This document shows positions 26,463 through 36,097 of a DNA stretch of 64,000 bases, piece after piece. Made by a program: the position numbers and the translations under genes. Each line of letters starts with the position of its first letter. The first letter of the stretch is position 1. The notes under the pieces are model-generated. The model saw nothing but the letters and a program-made list of their open reading frames with translations. It was not told where the DNA came from and searched no databases. Source of the DNA: Halobacterium sp. DL1 (GTDB taxonomy: Archaea; Halobacteriota; Halobacteria; Halobacteriales; Halobacteriaceae); the NCBI GenBank assembly GCA_000230955.3, contig CP007060.1, positions 310,001 to 374,000 of the forward strand, written 5' to 3'.

Positions 26463-27728
26463 TTAGGCTTCGTTGACCTCGAGGACCTTGCCGGCGGCGA
26501 TGGTCTGACCCATGTCGCGCACGGCGAAGGAGCCGAGCTCCGGAATCTCGGAGGACGGCTCGATGCTGAGGGGCTTTTGCGGGCGCACGGTGACGACCGC
26601 AGCGTCGCCCGACTGGATGAAGTCCGGGTTCTCCTCCTCGGTCTCGCCGGAGGACGGGTCCATTTTCCGGTCGATGGACTCGATGGTACACGCGACCTGC
26701 GCCGTGTGGGCGTGGAAGACCGGCGTGTAGCCAGCCGTGATGACCGACGGGTGCTGCATCACGACGATCTGGGCCGTGAACGTCTCGGCGACCTTCGGCG
26801 GGTCGTCCGCCGGACCACAGACGTCACCGCGACGGATGTCGTCCTTGCCGATGCCGCGGACGTTGAAGCCGACGTTGTCACCGGGCTCGGCCTTCGGCAC
26901 CTCTTCGTGGTGCATCTCGATGGTCTTGACCTCGCCACCGACGTCCGAGGGCTGGAAGCTGACGTTGTCGCCGATGTTCATGACACCGGTCTCGATACGT
27001 CCGACGGGGACGGTACCGATGCCGGAGATGGTGTAGACGTCCTGGATCGGGAGGCGCAGCGGCGCGTCCGTCGGCGGCTGCGGCTCCGGCAGGCTGTTGA
27101 GTGCCTCGAGGAGCGTCTCGCCGTCGTACCACGGCGTGTTCTCCGAGTGCTCGGAGACGTTGTCGCCCTCGAAGGCGGACGTCGGGATGAACGACGCGTT
27201 GTCCGTGTTGAAGCCGACCTGACCGAACAGGTCCTTCACGTCATCGACGACCGCGTTGTACTTGCTCTCGTCGTAGTCGACGAGGTCCATCTTGTTGACG
27301 GCGACGATGAGCTCGTCGATGCCGAGGGTCCGCGAGAGGAACACGTGCTCGCGGGTCTGGGGCGCCACACCGTCGTCTGCGGCGACGACGAGGACGGCGT
27401 TGTCCGCCTGGGACGCGCCCGTAATCATGTTCTTGACGAAGTCGCGGTGGCCAGGACAGTCGACGATAGTGAACTCGTACTCGTCGGTGCTGAACTCCTG
27501 GTGGGCGATGTCGATGGTGACACCGCGCTCTCGCTCCTCGGCGAGGTTGTCCATGACGTAGGCGAACTCGAAGCCACCCTTGCCCTTCTCCTCGGCTTCT
27601 TCCTTGTGCTGTTCGATGACGTGCTCGGGTACGCTCCCCGTCTCGTAGAGGAGGCGCCCGACCATCGTGCTCTTCCCGTGGTCGACGTGGCCGATGACGG
27701 CCAGGTTCTGGTGTCGTTGGTCGCTCAT
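26463..27728 (-). CDS. tuf: Translation elongation factor 1-alpha
   Basis: 421 residues. GTPase carrying aminoacyl-tRNA to the ribosome. G motifs: GHVDHGKST (G1, about 13), RGVTID (G2), DCPGH (G3, about 90), NKMD (G4, about 145) and TSAFEG (G5, about 188). Archaeal-type insertions are present. Leads directly into rpsJ. A TATA-like box on the minus strand (27781-27790) lies about 55 nt upstream, and the leader contains a short GC palindrome near the start codon. Confidence 0.98.
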   Translation of the reverse strand: MSDQRHQNLAVIGHVDHGKSTMVGRLLYETGSVPEHVIEQHKEEAEEKGKGGFEFAYVMDNLAEERERGVTIDIAHQEFSTDEYEFTIVDCPGHRDFVKNMITGASQADNAVLVVAADDGVAPQTREHVFLSRTLGIDELIVAVNKMDLVDYDESKYNAVVDDVKDLFGQVGFNTDNASFIPTSAFEGDNVSEHSENTPWYDGETLLEALNSLPEPQPPTDAPLRLPIQDVYTISGIGTVPVGRIETGVMNIGDNVSFQPSDVGGEVKTIEMHHEEVPKAEPGDNVGFNVRGIGKDDIRRGDVCGPADDPPKVAETFTAQIVVMQHPSVITAGYTPVFHAHTAQVACTIESIDRKMDPSSGETEEENPDFIQSGDAAVVTVRPQKPLSIEPSSEIPELGSFAVRDMGQTIAAGKVLEVNEA

Positions 27729-27780
27729 GGTCTAATATCGCGCGAAAGGCGCGCTCTGTGGGAGTTATTCGCCACTTCGC

Positions 27781-27790
27781 ATTAAAACCA
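27781..27790 (-). promoter_or_regulatory. Putative TATA box of tuf
   Basis: On the minus strand tggttttaat lies about 55 nt before the tuf ATG, right for an archaeal TATA element with a leader of about 25-30 nt. The leader contains gcgcgcctttcgcgcg, able to fold as a short hairpin close to the start codon. Assigned by eye from A/T-richness in GC-rich DNA. Confidence 0.5.
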
Positions 27791-27859
27791 TTTCGGTACG
27801 CCCTCAGCCCCGTCCCGCCGCCTTCTGGTGGTTTGTGGGAACCTACCACACGGTCGGCG

Positions 27860-28801
27860 TCAGTCGAGGCGACGGACGTCCGCGAGCACTGCGGTCGCCG
27901 TCTCGGGCCCCCCCGCCCCTCGTCCGGAGATGTTCAGCCGGCCCGCGTGCTTGGTCTCCAGCTGGACGATGTTCATCGTCCCGGACACCGCGAGCGCGTC
28001 GTTCTCGGGGACGAGCCGCGGCCCGACGCGGGCGCCGTCGGCGGTCACCTCGCCGATGAGCCGGACGGTCCGGCCGTCCTCCGCGGCGAGTTCCAGCGCC
28101 GACGGCGGCACGTTCGTGATGCCCTCGACGTCGACGTCCTCCAGCGCGTAGCCGCCGCCGTGGATGACGTTGGCGAGGATGGCGCACTTCAGCGCGGCGT
28201 CGGTTCCCTCCACGTCGAAGGTGGGGTCGGCCTCCGCGACGCCGAGGTCCTGGGCCTCCGCGAGCACGTGCTCGTAGGACGGACCCTCGGCGGCCATCCG
28301 CGTGAGGATGAAGTTCGCCGTGCCGTTGAGCACGCCGCGGGCCGCGGTCACTCGCTCCGGGCCGACGCCGTCGATGGTCGAGAGCGCCGGGATGGCGCCG
28401 GCCACCGTCGCCTCGAAGCGAACCTCGCCGTCGCTGTCGCGTTCGAGTGCTCGCACGTCGTCGTAGCGCTCGGCGACTGGCCCCTTGTTCGCGAGCACGA
28501 CGTGGCGGTCGGCCTCGAGCGCCGCCCGCACGTGGCCGAACCCTGGCTCCGCGTCCCCGAGCGTCGTCGGCGTCGCCTCGACGAGCACGTCGTAGTCGGC
28601 GTTCAGCGCGTCTTCGGGAGCCGCGTCGCCGACAGTACCTGCCTCGTTCTTCCGTTCGAGTGCGGCCGCGACGTCGACGCCGGACTCGTCGACGACCGCG
28701 CTCGTCGAGTCCGCGAGTGCCACGACTGAGTGGCCGTACTCTCCCGCCAGTTCGGCAACGGAGCGACCCACGTCGCCCGCACCGAGGATGGCGAGTCTCA
28801 C
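27860..28801 (-). CDS. hom: Homoserine dehydrogenase
   Basis: 313 residues. Reduces aspartate semialdehyde to homoserine for threonine and methionine synthesis. The NAD(P)-binding start is LGAGDVGRSVAELA; catalytic-domain features include the KGPVAERYDDV loop, GVLNGTANFIL (about 175) and AEADPTFDVEGTDAALK. There is no C-terminal ACT domain; the upstream gene encodes a separate ACT protein whose stop overlaps this start (ATGA). A split regulatory/catalytic pair is likely. Confidence 0.95.
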   Translation of the reverse strand: MRLAILGAGDVGRSVAELAGEYGHSVVALADSTSAVVDESGVDVAAALERKNEAGTVGDAAPEDALNADYDVLVEATPTTLGDAEPGFGHVRAALEADRHVVLANKGPVAERYDDVRALERDSDGEVRFEATVAGAIPALSTIDGVGPERVTAARGVLNGTANFILTRMAAEGPSYEHVLAEAQDLGVAEADPTFDVEGTDAALKCAILANVIHGGGYALEDVDVEGITNVPPSALELAAEDGRTVRLIGEVTADGARVGPRLVPENDALAVSGTMNIVQLETKHAGRLNISGRGAGGPETATAVLADVRRLD

Positions 28802-29328
28802 AGTTCACCCACGAGCGGTTCGACGACCGAGAGGTCCTTCTCCGTGGCGATGCTCCGCACCGTCTCCAGGGTCTGCGCCGCGCTCCCCGACTGGACGGCG
28901 AGGCGGAGTCGCGCGCTCGAGATTCCCTCCGTCCCCTCCTCGTCGGTGAGTGAGAGGTCCGCGACCGAGGCGCTCGAACAGGCCTCCAGCCGCGACAGCG
29001 TGTCCGAGAGGTCGGTGTCCACGAGGTCGCCGACCAGCAGGACGGTGATGGCCTCGCCGTACCGCTCGGCGTCCGCCGCAATGACCGCCACGCCGGCGTC
29101 CCGCAGCGCCGCCACGATCTGCTCGAAGCGGTGGGGCGCACACTCGAGGTCGACCTCCACCGGGATGTGTCCGCGGGGCGTCAGCGACCCGCGCTCGTGG
29201 AATATCGACAGCAGGTTGCCGCCGTTGTTCGCGATGGGTTCGAGGGCGCGCAACAACTCCCCGGGCTCGTCGACGAGCTCGAGTCGGAGCGTGTGTGCGC
29301 GGTCGCCCGTCTCGCTCACGGCGACCAC
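28798..29328 (-). CDS. Two-ACT-domain amino-acid-binding regulator
   Basis: 176 residues with two ACT domains (about 10-85 and 92-175): LRLELVDEPGELLRALEPIA then LRLAVQSGSAAQTLETVRSI. ACT domains bind amino acids and confer allosteric control. Its 4-base overlap with hom suggests it senses threonine or another end product for homoserine dehydrogenase. The start is a GTG at 29328; an in-frame GTG three codons on is also possible. Confidence 0.85.
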   Translation of the reverse strand: MVAVSETGDRAHTLRLELVDEPGELLRALEPIANNGGNLLSIFHERGSLTPRGHIPVEVDLECAPHRFEQIVAALRDAGVAVIAADAERYGEAITVLLVGDLVDTDLSDTLSRLEACSSASVADLSLTDEEGTEGISSARLRLAVQSGSAAQTLETVRSIATEKDLSVVEPLVGEL

Positions 29329-29499
29329 CCGGGTGCAGACGGTGCGCGGATTGTTGTCGGCTGTGAGCGTGAACGCTGTCGCTCCGTGCCGATTCCACGC
29401 GTGACGCGTCTGCCTGCGTGCATGCTACGTTGTGGGGGGTCTCGTCGGTATAAGCCTTCGGCCCGGACAATTCCTACCGCTGTTGGCCAGACCGCACAG

Positions 29500-29645
29500 G
29501 ATGTACGACCGGGGATAGCATACTCGCCCGGCAGGGCGAGTTTCACCCGCGCGAACGAAGTGAGCGCGGGGACGTTTTTAGCGTAGCTTTTTGCGAGGAG
29601 CGGTGCGCGAGCGAAGCGAGCGCACCCGACGAAGTAAAAAGGTAC
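29500..29645. repeat. Structured GC-rich intergenic element after fusA
   Basis: The 317-bp gap between the ACT gene and fusA holds no gene. Its fusA-proximal half is built of short repeats: gcgaacgaagtgagcgcg, the palindrome ggtgcg-cgagcgaagcgag-cgcacc (29602-29626), a cgcccggcagggcg hairpin near 29530, and the phrase gcgtagcttttt that recurs in the nusA-rpsL spacer. It follows the fusA stop and may serve in transcript ending or as a dispersed repeat. Confidence 0.5.
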
Positions 29646-31832
29646 TTAGAAGTAGTCGATGCTCGGCGGGAGTTCCGTCTTCATCCCCTTGCGAACGCGG
29701 ATCTCGTTGATGATCTCCGGCTGGAGGTTGTCGGCCATGACGCGGAAGCCGGCGTTCTCCGTGTTCCAGGAGGCGCGGCCCTCGGTGGCCGAGCGGATGT
29801 CACTGGAGAAGCCGATCATCTCCTCGACGGGCGCGATGCCCTCGACGACCATGAGGTCGCCCTCCTGGTACATGTCGTCGACGCGGCCGCGGCGACCCTG
29901 CACCTCGCCGGAGGCGGCGCCCATGTGCTCGGACGGGACGTCGATGCGGACGTCCTGAATCGGCTCGAGGAGGCGAATCTGGGCGTCGATGAGCGAGCGG
30001 TGTGCGGCGTCGCGGACCGCCGGGATGATCTGGGCGGGACCACGGTGGATGGCGTCCTCGTGGAGGCGCGCGTCGTGGAGTCGGATGAGCGCGCCCTCGA
30101 CGGGTTCGGCGGCGAGCGGGCCGTCCTCGAGGGAGTCCTCGAGCCCCTCGACGACGAGTTCCATCGTCTCGTTGAGGTGCTGGATACCTTTCGTGTCGTC
30201 AATGAAGATGTTGCGGCCGATGATGTTCTCGACGTTCTGGGAGGTGTCCTTGTCCATGCCGGCGTCCTGCAGGACTTCGCGGCGCTCCTGCTCGGGCATG
30301 TCCATCGATACCTCGCCGAGGCGGAGCTGCTCGAGCACCTCGTCGCTGAGCGGCGTAACGGTGAGGTAGAACTTGTTGTGGCGGTTCGGGGAGACGCCCT
30401 CGACCTCGCGGGAGTCCTGGGTGGGCATCTCGCGGTAGACGACGATGGGTTCACCGGTCGTCACGGGGATGCCCTGGTTGCGCTCGATGCGCTGGGTCTG
30501 GACCTCGAGGTGGAGTTCGCCCTGCCCGGAGATGAGGTGCTCGCCCGTGTCCTCGTTGATCTCGATGGAGATGGTGGGGTCCTCCTTGGAGACTTGTCGG
30601 AGCGTCTCGATGAGCTTCGGCAGGTCGTCCATGTTCTGCGCCTCGATGGACTTCGTGATGACCGGCTCGGAGATGTGCTCGATGGACTCGAACGCGGTCA
30701 TCTCGACGCTGGAGACGGTGGAGCCCGCGATGGCGTCCTTCAGGCCGGTGACGGCGGCGATGTTACCGGCGGGGACGTGCTCGACCTCCTCGCGCTCGCC
30801 ACCCATGTAGATGCCGACGCTCTGCACGCGGTTCTTGCCCGCGGTGCCGGAGACGTAGAGCTCCTGGCCCTTCTCGATGGTGCCGGAGAACACGCGGCCC
30901 GCAGCGATCTCGCCGGCGTGCGGGTCCATCATGATGTCCGTGACCATCAGCACGACCTCGCCGTCCTCGTCGACGAGACGCATCGTGTCGGCGAGTTCGG
31001 AGTCCGCGTCGCCGCGCCAGATGCGCGGGATACGACGGGGCTGGGCGTCGATGGGGTTCGGGAAGTGCTCGGCGACCATGTCGAGCACGACGTCCGAGAG
31101 CGGCGTCTGCTCGTGGAGTTCCTGGCGCTTGTCGGCGCGCTCGAGGTCGATGATGTCGCCGAAGTCCATGCCGGTCCGCTGCATCGAGGGCATCGAGACG
31201 CCCCACTTGTACAGCGCGGAGCCGAACGCGACGGTGCCCTCCTCGACGGAGACTGTCCAGTCCTCGACGTCGTCCATCTCCTCGGTCATGCCGCGGATGA
31301 GCTCGTTGACGTCCGAGATGACGGAGAGGAGCCGCTCCTGCATCTCCTCGGGCCCCTCCTGGAGCTCGGAGATGAGGCGGTCGACCTTGTTGATGAACAG
31401 CGCGGGCTTGACGCCCTCGCGGAGCGCCTGCCGCACGACCGTCTCCGTCTGGGGCATCGCGCCCTCGACGGCGTCGACGACGACGAGCGCGCCGTCGACG
31501 GCGCGCATCGCGCGGGTCACGTCGCCGCCGAAGTCGACGTGGCCCGGCGTGTCGATGAGGTTGATGAGGTGGTCGGTGTCCTGGTACTCGTGGGTCATGG
31601 AGACGTTCGCGGCGTCGATGGTGATGCCGCGTTCCTGCTCGTCCTCCTCGGTGTCCATGGCCAGCTGCTCGCCGGCGGTGTCCTCGGAGATCATGCCGGC
31701 ACCGGCCAGCAGGTTGTCCGTGAGCGTCGTCTTGCCGTGGTCGACGTGCGCGGCGATGGCGATGTTCCGAATCTGCTCGGGTTCGTCCATCAGCCGTTCG
31801 CACTGTTCGACAATCTTCTTGCGTCGGCCCAT
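29646..31832 (-). CDS. fusA: Translation elongation factor 2
   Basis: 728 residues, complete. GTPase driving ribosomal translocation. G motifs: HVDHGKTT (about 29), RGITID, DTPGH (about 94) and NKVD (about 148). The C-terminal domain IV contains [13 protein letters not shown], where the histidine is the diphthamide site. It reads [18 protein letters not shown] at the start. Separated from rpsG by two genes, unlike the compact str arrangement. A TATA-like element lies close upstream, so its leader is very short. Confidence 0.98.
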   Translation of the reverse strand: MGRRKKIVEQCERLMDEPEQIRNIAIAAHVDHGKTTLTDNLLAGAGMISEDTAGEQLAMDTEEDEQERGITIDAANVSMTHEYQDTDHLINLIDTPGHVDFGGDVTRAMRAVDGALVVVDAVEGAMPQTETVVRQALREGVKPALFINKVDRLISELQEGPEEMQERLLSVISDVNELIRGMTEEMDDVEDWTVSVEEGTVAFGSALYKWGVSMPSMQRTGMDFGDIIDLERADKRQELHEQTPLSDVVLDMVAEHFPNPIDAQPRRIPRIWRGDADSELADTMRLVDEDGEVVLMVTDIMMDPHAGEIAAGRVFSGTIEKGQELYVSGTAGKNRVQSVGIYMGGEREEVEHVPAGNIAAVTGLKDAIAGSTVSSVEMTAFESIEHISEPVITKSIEAQNMDDLPKLIETLRQVSKEDPTISIEINEDTGEHLISGQGELHLEVQTQRIERNQGIPVTTGEPIVVYREMPTQDSREVEGVSPNRHNKFYLTVTPLSDEVLEQLRLGEVSMDMPEQERREVLQDAGMDKDTSQNVENIIGRNIFIDDTKGIQHLNETMELVVEGLEDSLEDGPLAAEPVEGALIRLHDARLHEDAIHRGPAQIIPAVRDAAHRSLIDAQIRLLEPIQDVRIDVPSEHMGAASGEVQGRRGRVDDMYQEGDLMVVEGIAPVEEMIGFSSDIRSATEGRASWNTENAGFRVMADNLQPEIINEIRVRKGMKTELPPSIDYF

Positions 31833-31856
31833 TGGGAAATCATACTGCCAGCGGGT

Positions 31857-31866
31857 TCAAAAGGGT
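31857..31866 (-). promoter_or_regulatory. Putative TATA box of fusA
   Basis: The minus strand reads accct-tttgaa here, about 25-35 nt before the fusA ATG at 31832. This spacing gives a leaderless or near-leaderless transcript and shows that fusA has its own promoter despite being part of the str-type region. By-eye call. Confidence 0.4.
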
Positions 31867-32020
31867 AGTGTTTTGCTCGGACCACGGTACGGCGGGACAC
31901 GGCCCGTAGCCGGCGATTCGTCGGGTTCGAACTGACAGCTCTGGTGGCGTATCCGGCGACCCCCGAGCGGCGCGGACCGGCGTAAGAGTCTTTGCCGCGA
32001 GCGACCTGGCAAACAGTATC

Positions 32021-32785
32021 ATGGAGTTGCGAGTCACCGGTAGCGGCCCGCCAGCCCCCTTTCTCGGCGCCCGGGACGTCTTCGAGACGGCCCACGACCT
32101 CGAGAAACCAGTCACCGTCCGCGTGCGGGAGAACCCCGACGAGCGCACGTGGGCCGGCCACTACGACGACCACCACGTCCTGAACATCTCTCGGCAGGCG
32201 GCGACCAGCGCGATGGCCCGCGAGCTCGCCCTCCACGAGTTCGCCCACATGCACTGCTACGAGCACGAGCACCCCAGCCACGTGCTCTCGATGGACGAGG
32301 TGCTGTTCCTCGCGCTCACGGGTCGGGAGGTCGAGCGGCGCGTCCTCACCCACTGCTACCAGATCGCCAACCACGTGAAGGACATCTACGCCGACGACAT
32401 CACCCTCTCCGTCGGCCCGACGGACAAACTCGTCTCGTTCTTGGAGTCGGAACTCGCGGCCGCCGTCTCGGACCGCCCAGTCGCCGGCCCGCAGACGGGA
32501 CAGCGCCTTACCGCGGGCGCCGACCCTTCAATGACCGCGGTGAACGCGGCGTTCGCGCTCGCACTCCTGGAGCGCAACGGCGCCATCGACGACGCCCACC
32601 GCATCTACGACCTCGCGCACGCGGCCGCCGAGGACGCCCCCGAAATAGAGTTCGAGGCGTTCCGCGACCGCTTCGCCACCCTCGGCGACGACCCCGACGA
32701 GAGCGAGTGCCGCCGCGGTCTCGTGGACACTATCCGCAGCTACGTCGACGCCCAGGAGACGACCGCCGGTCCCGCGGCCGACTAG
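32021..32785 (+). CDS. DUF5781-like protein with HExxH-type motif
   Basis: 254 residues. The segment LALHEFAHMHCYEHEHPSH (about residue 68) contains HEFAH, a zincin-like motif, followed by extra histidines. A helical region (about 95-215) follows. The family appears restricted to haloarchaea (DUF5781-like); function unknown, protease activity unproven. It lies on the plus strand between fusA and the sugar-dehydrogenase gene, whose 3' end it overlaps by 4 bases. Confidence 0.78.
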   Translation: MELRVTGSGPPAPFLGARDVFETAHDLEKPVTVRVRENPDERTWAGHYDDHHVLNISRQAATSAMARELALHEFAHMHCYEHEHPSHVLSMDEVLFLALTGREVERRVLTHCYQIANHVKDIYADDITLSVGPTDKLVSFLESELAAAVSDRPVAGPQTGQRLTAGADPSMTAVNAAFALALLERNGAIDDAHRIYDLAHAAAEDAPEIEFEAFRDRFATLGDDPDESECRRGLVDTIRSYVDAQETTAGPAAD

Positions 32786-34095
32786 GCGACGATGCGAACG
32801 AGCCGGTCGTCTCCCTTCTTCGGATACCCCTCCTTCGCGCGACCGTCCCGGTTCGACGTCGTCGCGTAGAGCGCCCCGTCCGGTCCCTCGACCACGCAGC
32901 GCACCCGCCCGAGCGAGCCGAGCGTCTGCCAGGCCGTCGCGCCGAAGTCGGCGTCCAGCCAGTCGCCCTCGAAGCGCTGGCCGTCCCCGGTCGGGGGCCG
33001 CGTCTCCCCGTCAGGCGTGAGGGAGACGACGCCGACCCGTTGGGCGATGAGCTGGCCGAACACCAGGCAGTTCCGCCAGGACGGAACCGCGTCGCCCGTG
33101 TAGAAGGTCCCGCCGGTCGGCGCCCACGAGTTCTCGAGGCCGGTGTTCAGCGCAGGCCTGCTCATCTCGGGGTTCGCTCGGTACCCCTCTGGCCGACGCA
33201 CGTCCGGCCAGCCGTAGTTTCCGCCGGCCTCGAGGACGCTCACCTCGTCGAGGCCGTTCGGCCCGTGCTCGGTGACGACCGGCGTGGCGTCGGGGAGCCA
33301 CGTGATGCACTGCGGGTTGCGGTGGCCGAGCGTGTAGACGCGGTCGTCCCAGCCGTCGTGGCGCGGGTTGTCCTCGGCCGGGGCGCCCGTCGCCTGGACG
33401 CGGAGCACCTTCCCCGCGAGCGACTGGGGGTCCTGTGCGTCCGCCTTCGTCGCGGCGTCGCCGGTCGTGACCCAGAGGTGGTTGTCGGGACCGAACACGA
33501 TGCGGCCGCCGTTGTGGGCCTCGGCGGCCGGGATACCCCTGACGACTATCTCTCGCGTGCTCGCGGGGTCGTCGGCGGTGGCGTCGAAGCGCGCGACCCG
33601 GTTCTCCCAGTCGTCCTCGTTGCCGGCGGTGTAGTAGACGTAGAGCCACCCGGGGTTGGGGTAGTTCGGGTGGACGGCGACGCCGAGCGTGCCGCCCTCG
33701 CCGCCCGCGACCCACCACGTCTCCCAGTACGGCTTGTCGTCGGGTTCGTCGTCGACGGCACTCACGTCGATGGCGTCCTCGGGTGCCGCGACCGTCGAGA
33801 GCGTGTCGCCGTCGAAGCGCCGAACGCGGCCGACGCGCTCGGTGAGAAACAGCGTGCCGTCGGGAGCGAAGGAGACGTCCCAGGGCACTTCCAGTCCCGT
33901 GAGCACGTCCTCGGTCCGCACGTCGGTGTCGGGCGCGTCGGTCGGCGCGGTCCAGTCGGGGTCGTAGTTCGTCCACGCGGTTGCGTCGTGTGCCAGGTCG
34001 TCGTCGGGGCGGCTCTGCCCGGCGAGACAGCCGGCGACTCCAGCGGCGGCGATGGTGGCGGTGGTGGCGAGGAACCGGCGGCGCGAGTCGTCCAT
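32782..34095 (-). CDS. PQQ-dependent sugar dehydrogenase-like lipoprotein (Tat exported)
   Basis: 437 residues. The N-terminus SRRRFLATTATIAAAGVAGC combines a twin-arginine motif and a lipobox, so it is exported folded and lipid-anchored. The rest is a six-bladed propeller of the glucose/sorbosone dehydrogenase family: EVPWDVSFAPDG, GGLLGVAVHP-like GGTLGVAVHPNYP, GRIVFGPDN, HRNPQCITW, TEHGPNGLDEVSVLEAGGNYGWP. It would oxidise sugars outside the cell with PQQ, or be a non-PQQ relative. It separates rpsG from fusA. Confidence 0.92.
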   Translation of the reverse strand: MDDSRRRFLATTATIAAAGVAGCLAGQSRPDDDLAHDATAWTNYDPDWTAPTDAPDTDVRTEDVLTGLEVPWDVSFAPDGTLFLTERVGRVRRFDGDTLSTVAAPEDAIDVSAVDDEPDDKPYWETWWVAGGEGGTLGVAVHPNYPNPGWLYVYYTAGNEDDWENRVARFDATADDPASTREIVVRGIPAAEAHNGGRIVFGPDNHLWVTTGDAATKADAQDPQSLAGKVLRVQATGAPAEDNPRHDGWDDRVYTLGHRNPQCITWLPDATPVVTEHGPNGLDEVSVLEAGGNYGWPDVRRPEGYRANPEMSRPALNTGLENSWAPTGGTFYTGDAVPSWRNCLVFGQLIAQRVGVVSLTPDGETRPPTGDGQRFEGDWLDADFGATAWQTLGSLGRVRCVVEGPDGALYATTSNRDGRAKEGYPKKGDDRLVRIVA

Positions 34096-34198
34096 GCGGC
34101 TTAGATTTTAGGCCGCCCTAAAATCACTATCGGAACGGTGTGGCCACGCGCAGGGCTAGCGCTGGTCGCTCGGAGAACGTCAGAGAGTAGAAACCGGG

Positions 34199-34813
34199 TT
34201 AGCGCGCTGCCGCAGCGACGCGTTCCTTCTCCTCTTTCTGGCCCACTGCGTACGTCTGCACGTCGTAGTCGGCCGCGCCGATGAGCTGGTTCGCCAGCGC
34301 TTCGGCGGCGTCCGTCGGCGTCTTGAACGACGACGAGTGTGCACCGTCGGCGATGAACTTCAGGGCCTGGTCGACGCGGCGCTGGGGCGCGACGTCGACG
34401 GCCTGCGGGACCGAGATGCCGCCGTACTTCAGGCGGACGGTCTCCTCGCGGGGCGCCGAGTTCTCGACGGCGCGCACGAGCACCTGCACCGGATTCTCGT
34501 CCGTACGCTCGTGGACGATATCGAAGGCGTCGCGGACGATCTGCAGGGCCTGCTGTTTCTTCCCGGCGTTCTGGCCGGTCTTCATCAGGCGGTTCGCGAG
34601 CCGCTCGACGACGCTGATCTCGCTCTTCTTGAACTGCTTGGACGCGTGGCGCCCCATCGTGTGGGCGACCGGCGTCGCGGCGAGGTAGCGGCGCGTGCTC
34701 GGGTCCTCGTAGGTGATGCCCGTCACGTCCCACTTGCCGAAGAGCTTCGCGTTGACGTCCTCGTCGTCGGTGCTGCCGGGCGCGTCGGGTTCGGGGGCTG
34801 CTTCCTCGCTCAT
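34199..34813 (-). CDS. rpsG: 30S ribosomal protein S7 (uS7)
   Basis: 204 residues with an acidic archaeal N-terminal extension (about 1-30), then the uS7 core: LFGKWDVTGI, VERLANRLMKTGQNAGKKQQA, NPVQVLVRAVENSAPREETVRLKYGG and VAPQRRVDQA. It organises the head of the small subunit with 16S rRNA. It starts one base after the rpsL stop. The end AAAAR is family-typical for haloarchaea. Confidence 0.98.
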   Translation of the reverse strand: MSEEAAPEPDAPGSTDDEDVNAKLFGKWDVTGITYEDPSTRRYLAATPVAHTMGRHASKQFKKSEISVVERLANRLMKTGQNAGKKQQALQIVRDAFDIVHERTDENPVQVLVRAVENSAPREETVRLKYGGISVPQAVDVAPQRRVDQALKFIADGAHSSSFKTPTDAAEALANQLIGAADYDVQTYAVGQKEEKERVAAAAR

Positions 34814-34814
34814 G

Positions 34815-35243
34815 TTATCGGACCGGTTTCTCCGCGTTCCCGCGGACGAGCTCGATCAGGCTCACGCCGTTGACCTTCTCGACTTTGTAGTTCACGCCCG
34901 AAATGTCGCCCATCGCACGACCCTTCGCACCGCCGATGCCGGCGATGGTGACCTCGTCGTGCTCGTCGATGAACGAGATGGCGCCGTCGCCGGGACAGAA
35001 CGCAGTGACCTGCTTCCCGTTCTTGATGAGCTGGACCCGGACGCACTTCCGGATCGCGGAGTTGGGCTGTTTCGCTTCGATGCCAATCTTCTCGAGGACG
35101 ATGCCGCGACCCTGCGGCGCACCCTCGAGGGGGTCGGACTTCTTGCCGAGACCCCGCTCTCGCCGCGCGTACTCGGAGTCGGACCACCGGTGCTTCTGGC
35201 GGTCCTTCTTGAGTTTCCGAGCGGCGTACTTGCCGTTCGACAT
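34815..35243 (-). CDS. rpsL: 30S ribosomal protein S12 (uS12)
   Basis: 142 residues. uS12 motifs: [49 protein letters not shown] and [19 protein letters not shown]. It sits at the decoding centre. An ATG at 35243 and the stop next to rpsG place it first of the rpsL-rpsG pair. In many archaea it directly follows nusA; here a 428-bp structured spacer intervenes and probably carries its promoter. Confidence 0.98.
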   Translation of the reverse strand: MSNGKYAARKLKKDRQKHRWSDSEYARRERGLGKKSDPLEGAPQGRGIVLEKIGIEAKQPNSAIRKCVRVQLIKNGKQVTAFCPGDGAISFIDEHDEVTIAGIGGAKGRAMGDISGVNYKVEKVNGVSLIELVRGNAEKPVR

Positions 35244-35671
35244 AATGCCGATTACTCAGTGGAGGTACTTAAGCCCGTCTCATCTACTTTTTGCGCTACG
35301 GGGCCGCCTCTGGCGGCCCCTCGGCAAAAACTTAGTGAAAAAGCACTCCTCCCTCACTTCGCGCTGACGCGCTCCGTTCTGTCGTCGGCCCGCTCGTTCG
35401 CTCCGCTCCCTCGCGGTGAATCGCGGCCCTTCCGGGTCCTTCGGACCACTCGGGCCGCGAACGCTATCCGGCCAGTTGCCCAGCCGGCTGTCCAGCATCG
35501 GCGAGCGAGCGGTCCAACGGACCCGAGCAAAGCCGTCCACCGCGCGACCGAAGGGAGCGCGGGCCGACGACTGAGGGGAGTGAGCGTAGCGAACGAACCG
35601 AAGGAGGAGTGCTTTTGGCGTAGCTTTTGCCGAGCGGCGGCCACAGGCCGCCGCGCAGAGCAAAAGGTCCG
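35244..35671. repeat. Composite inverted-repeat element between nusA and rpsL
   Basis: No gene is visible. Arms 35286-35393 and 35559-35670 are imperfect inverted copies: aaaaagcactcctcc (35338) against ggaggagtgctttt (35603), gtcgtcggcccgc (35381) against gcgggccgacgac (35559). Each arm also contains its own perfect 9-bp hairpin with a 3-nt loop, ggggccgcc-tct (35300) and gcggcggcc-aca (35634). The stems differ in sequence at two positions but keep pairing. The centre (about 165 bp) holds more short palindromes. Confidence 0.75.
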
Positions 35672-36097
35672 TTAGGTTAGCTGAATGTCGTCGACGTCGT
35701 AGTGCCGCGCGGCGAGTGTCTTCGCGGCCTCGATGTTCTGGCCCTCTGCGCCGATGGCGACGCCCTTGTCGTCGTGGGCGACCTCGGCGTACGCCACCGT
35801 CGTGTCGTTCTCGCTGATGGTGACGTTGTACACCGCCGCGGGGGAGAGCGCGTTGGCGACGAACCCCTCCGGCGTCGGCGCGTCCTCGACCAGCATCACG
35901 TCCCGGCTGAGTTTCTCCTCGAGAGCCTCGACGCGGCTCCCGCCGGGGCCGATGGCCGACCCCATCTCGCCCGCGGTCACCACGAAGATGACGCGGTCGC
36001 GGTCGTCGTCGACGACGCAGTCGACGGCGGTCGCCTCCGTCTCGTCCTCGAATGCCGCGATGAGACGGCGGGCCTCGTCCGAGAGCCGGACTGTCAT
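35672..36097 (-). CDS. nusA: NusA-like transcription factor (archaeal type)
   Basis: 141 residues, essentially two KH domains: VFVVTAGEMGSAIGPGGSRVEALEEKL (first GxxG-like loop) and VGIGAEGQNIEAAKTL-like GVAIGAEGQNIEAAKT (second). It lacks the N-terminal and S1 domains of bacterial NusA, as usual in archaea. It probably binds RNA near polymerase. The stop codon of rpoA'' overlaps its start codon, so it is the last gene of the polymerase operon. Confidence 0.95.
   Translation of the reverse strand: MTVRLSDEARRLIAAFEDETEATAVDCVVDDDRDRVIFVVTAGEMGSAIGPGGSRVEALEEKLSRDVMLVEDAPTPEGFVANALSPAAVYNVTISENDTTVAYAEVAHDDKGVAIGAEGQNIEAAKTLAARHYDVDDIQLT

Noticed and set aside
29925-31868. 647-codon plus-strand frame opposite fusA
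   Set aside because: Its repeated VDDV/LDVDG text is the antisense reading of EF-2; the minus-strand gene is beyond doubt.
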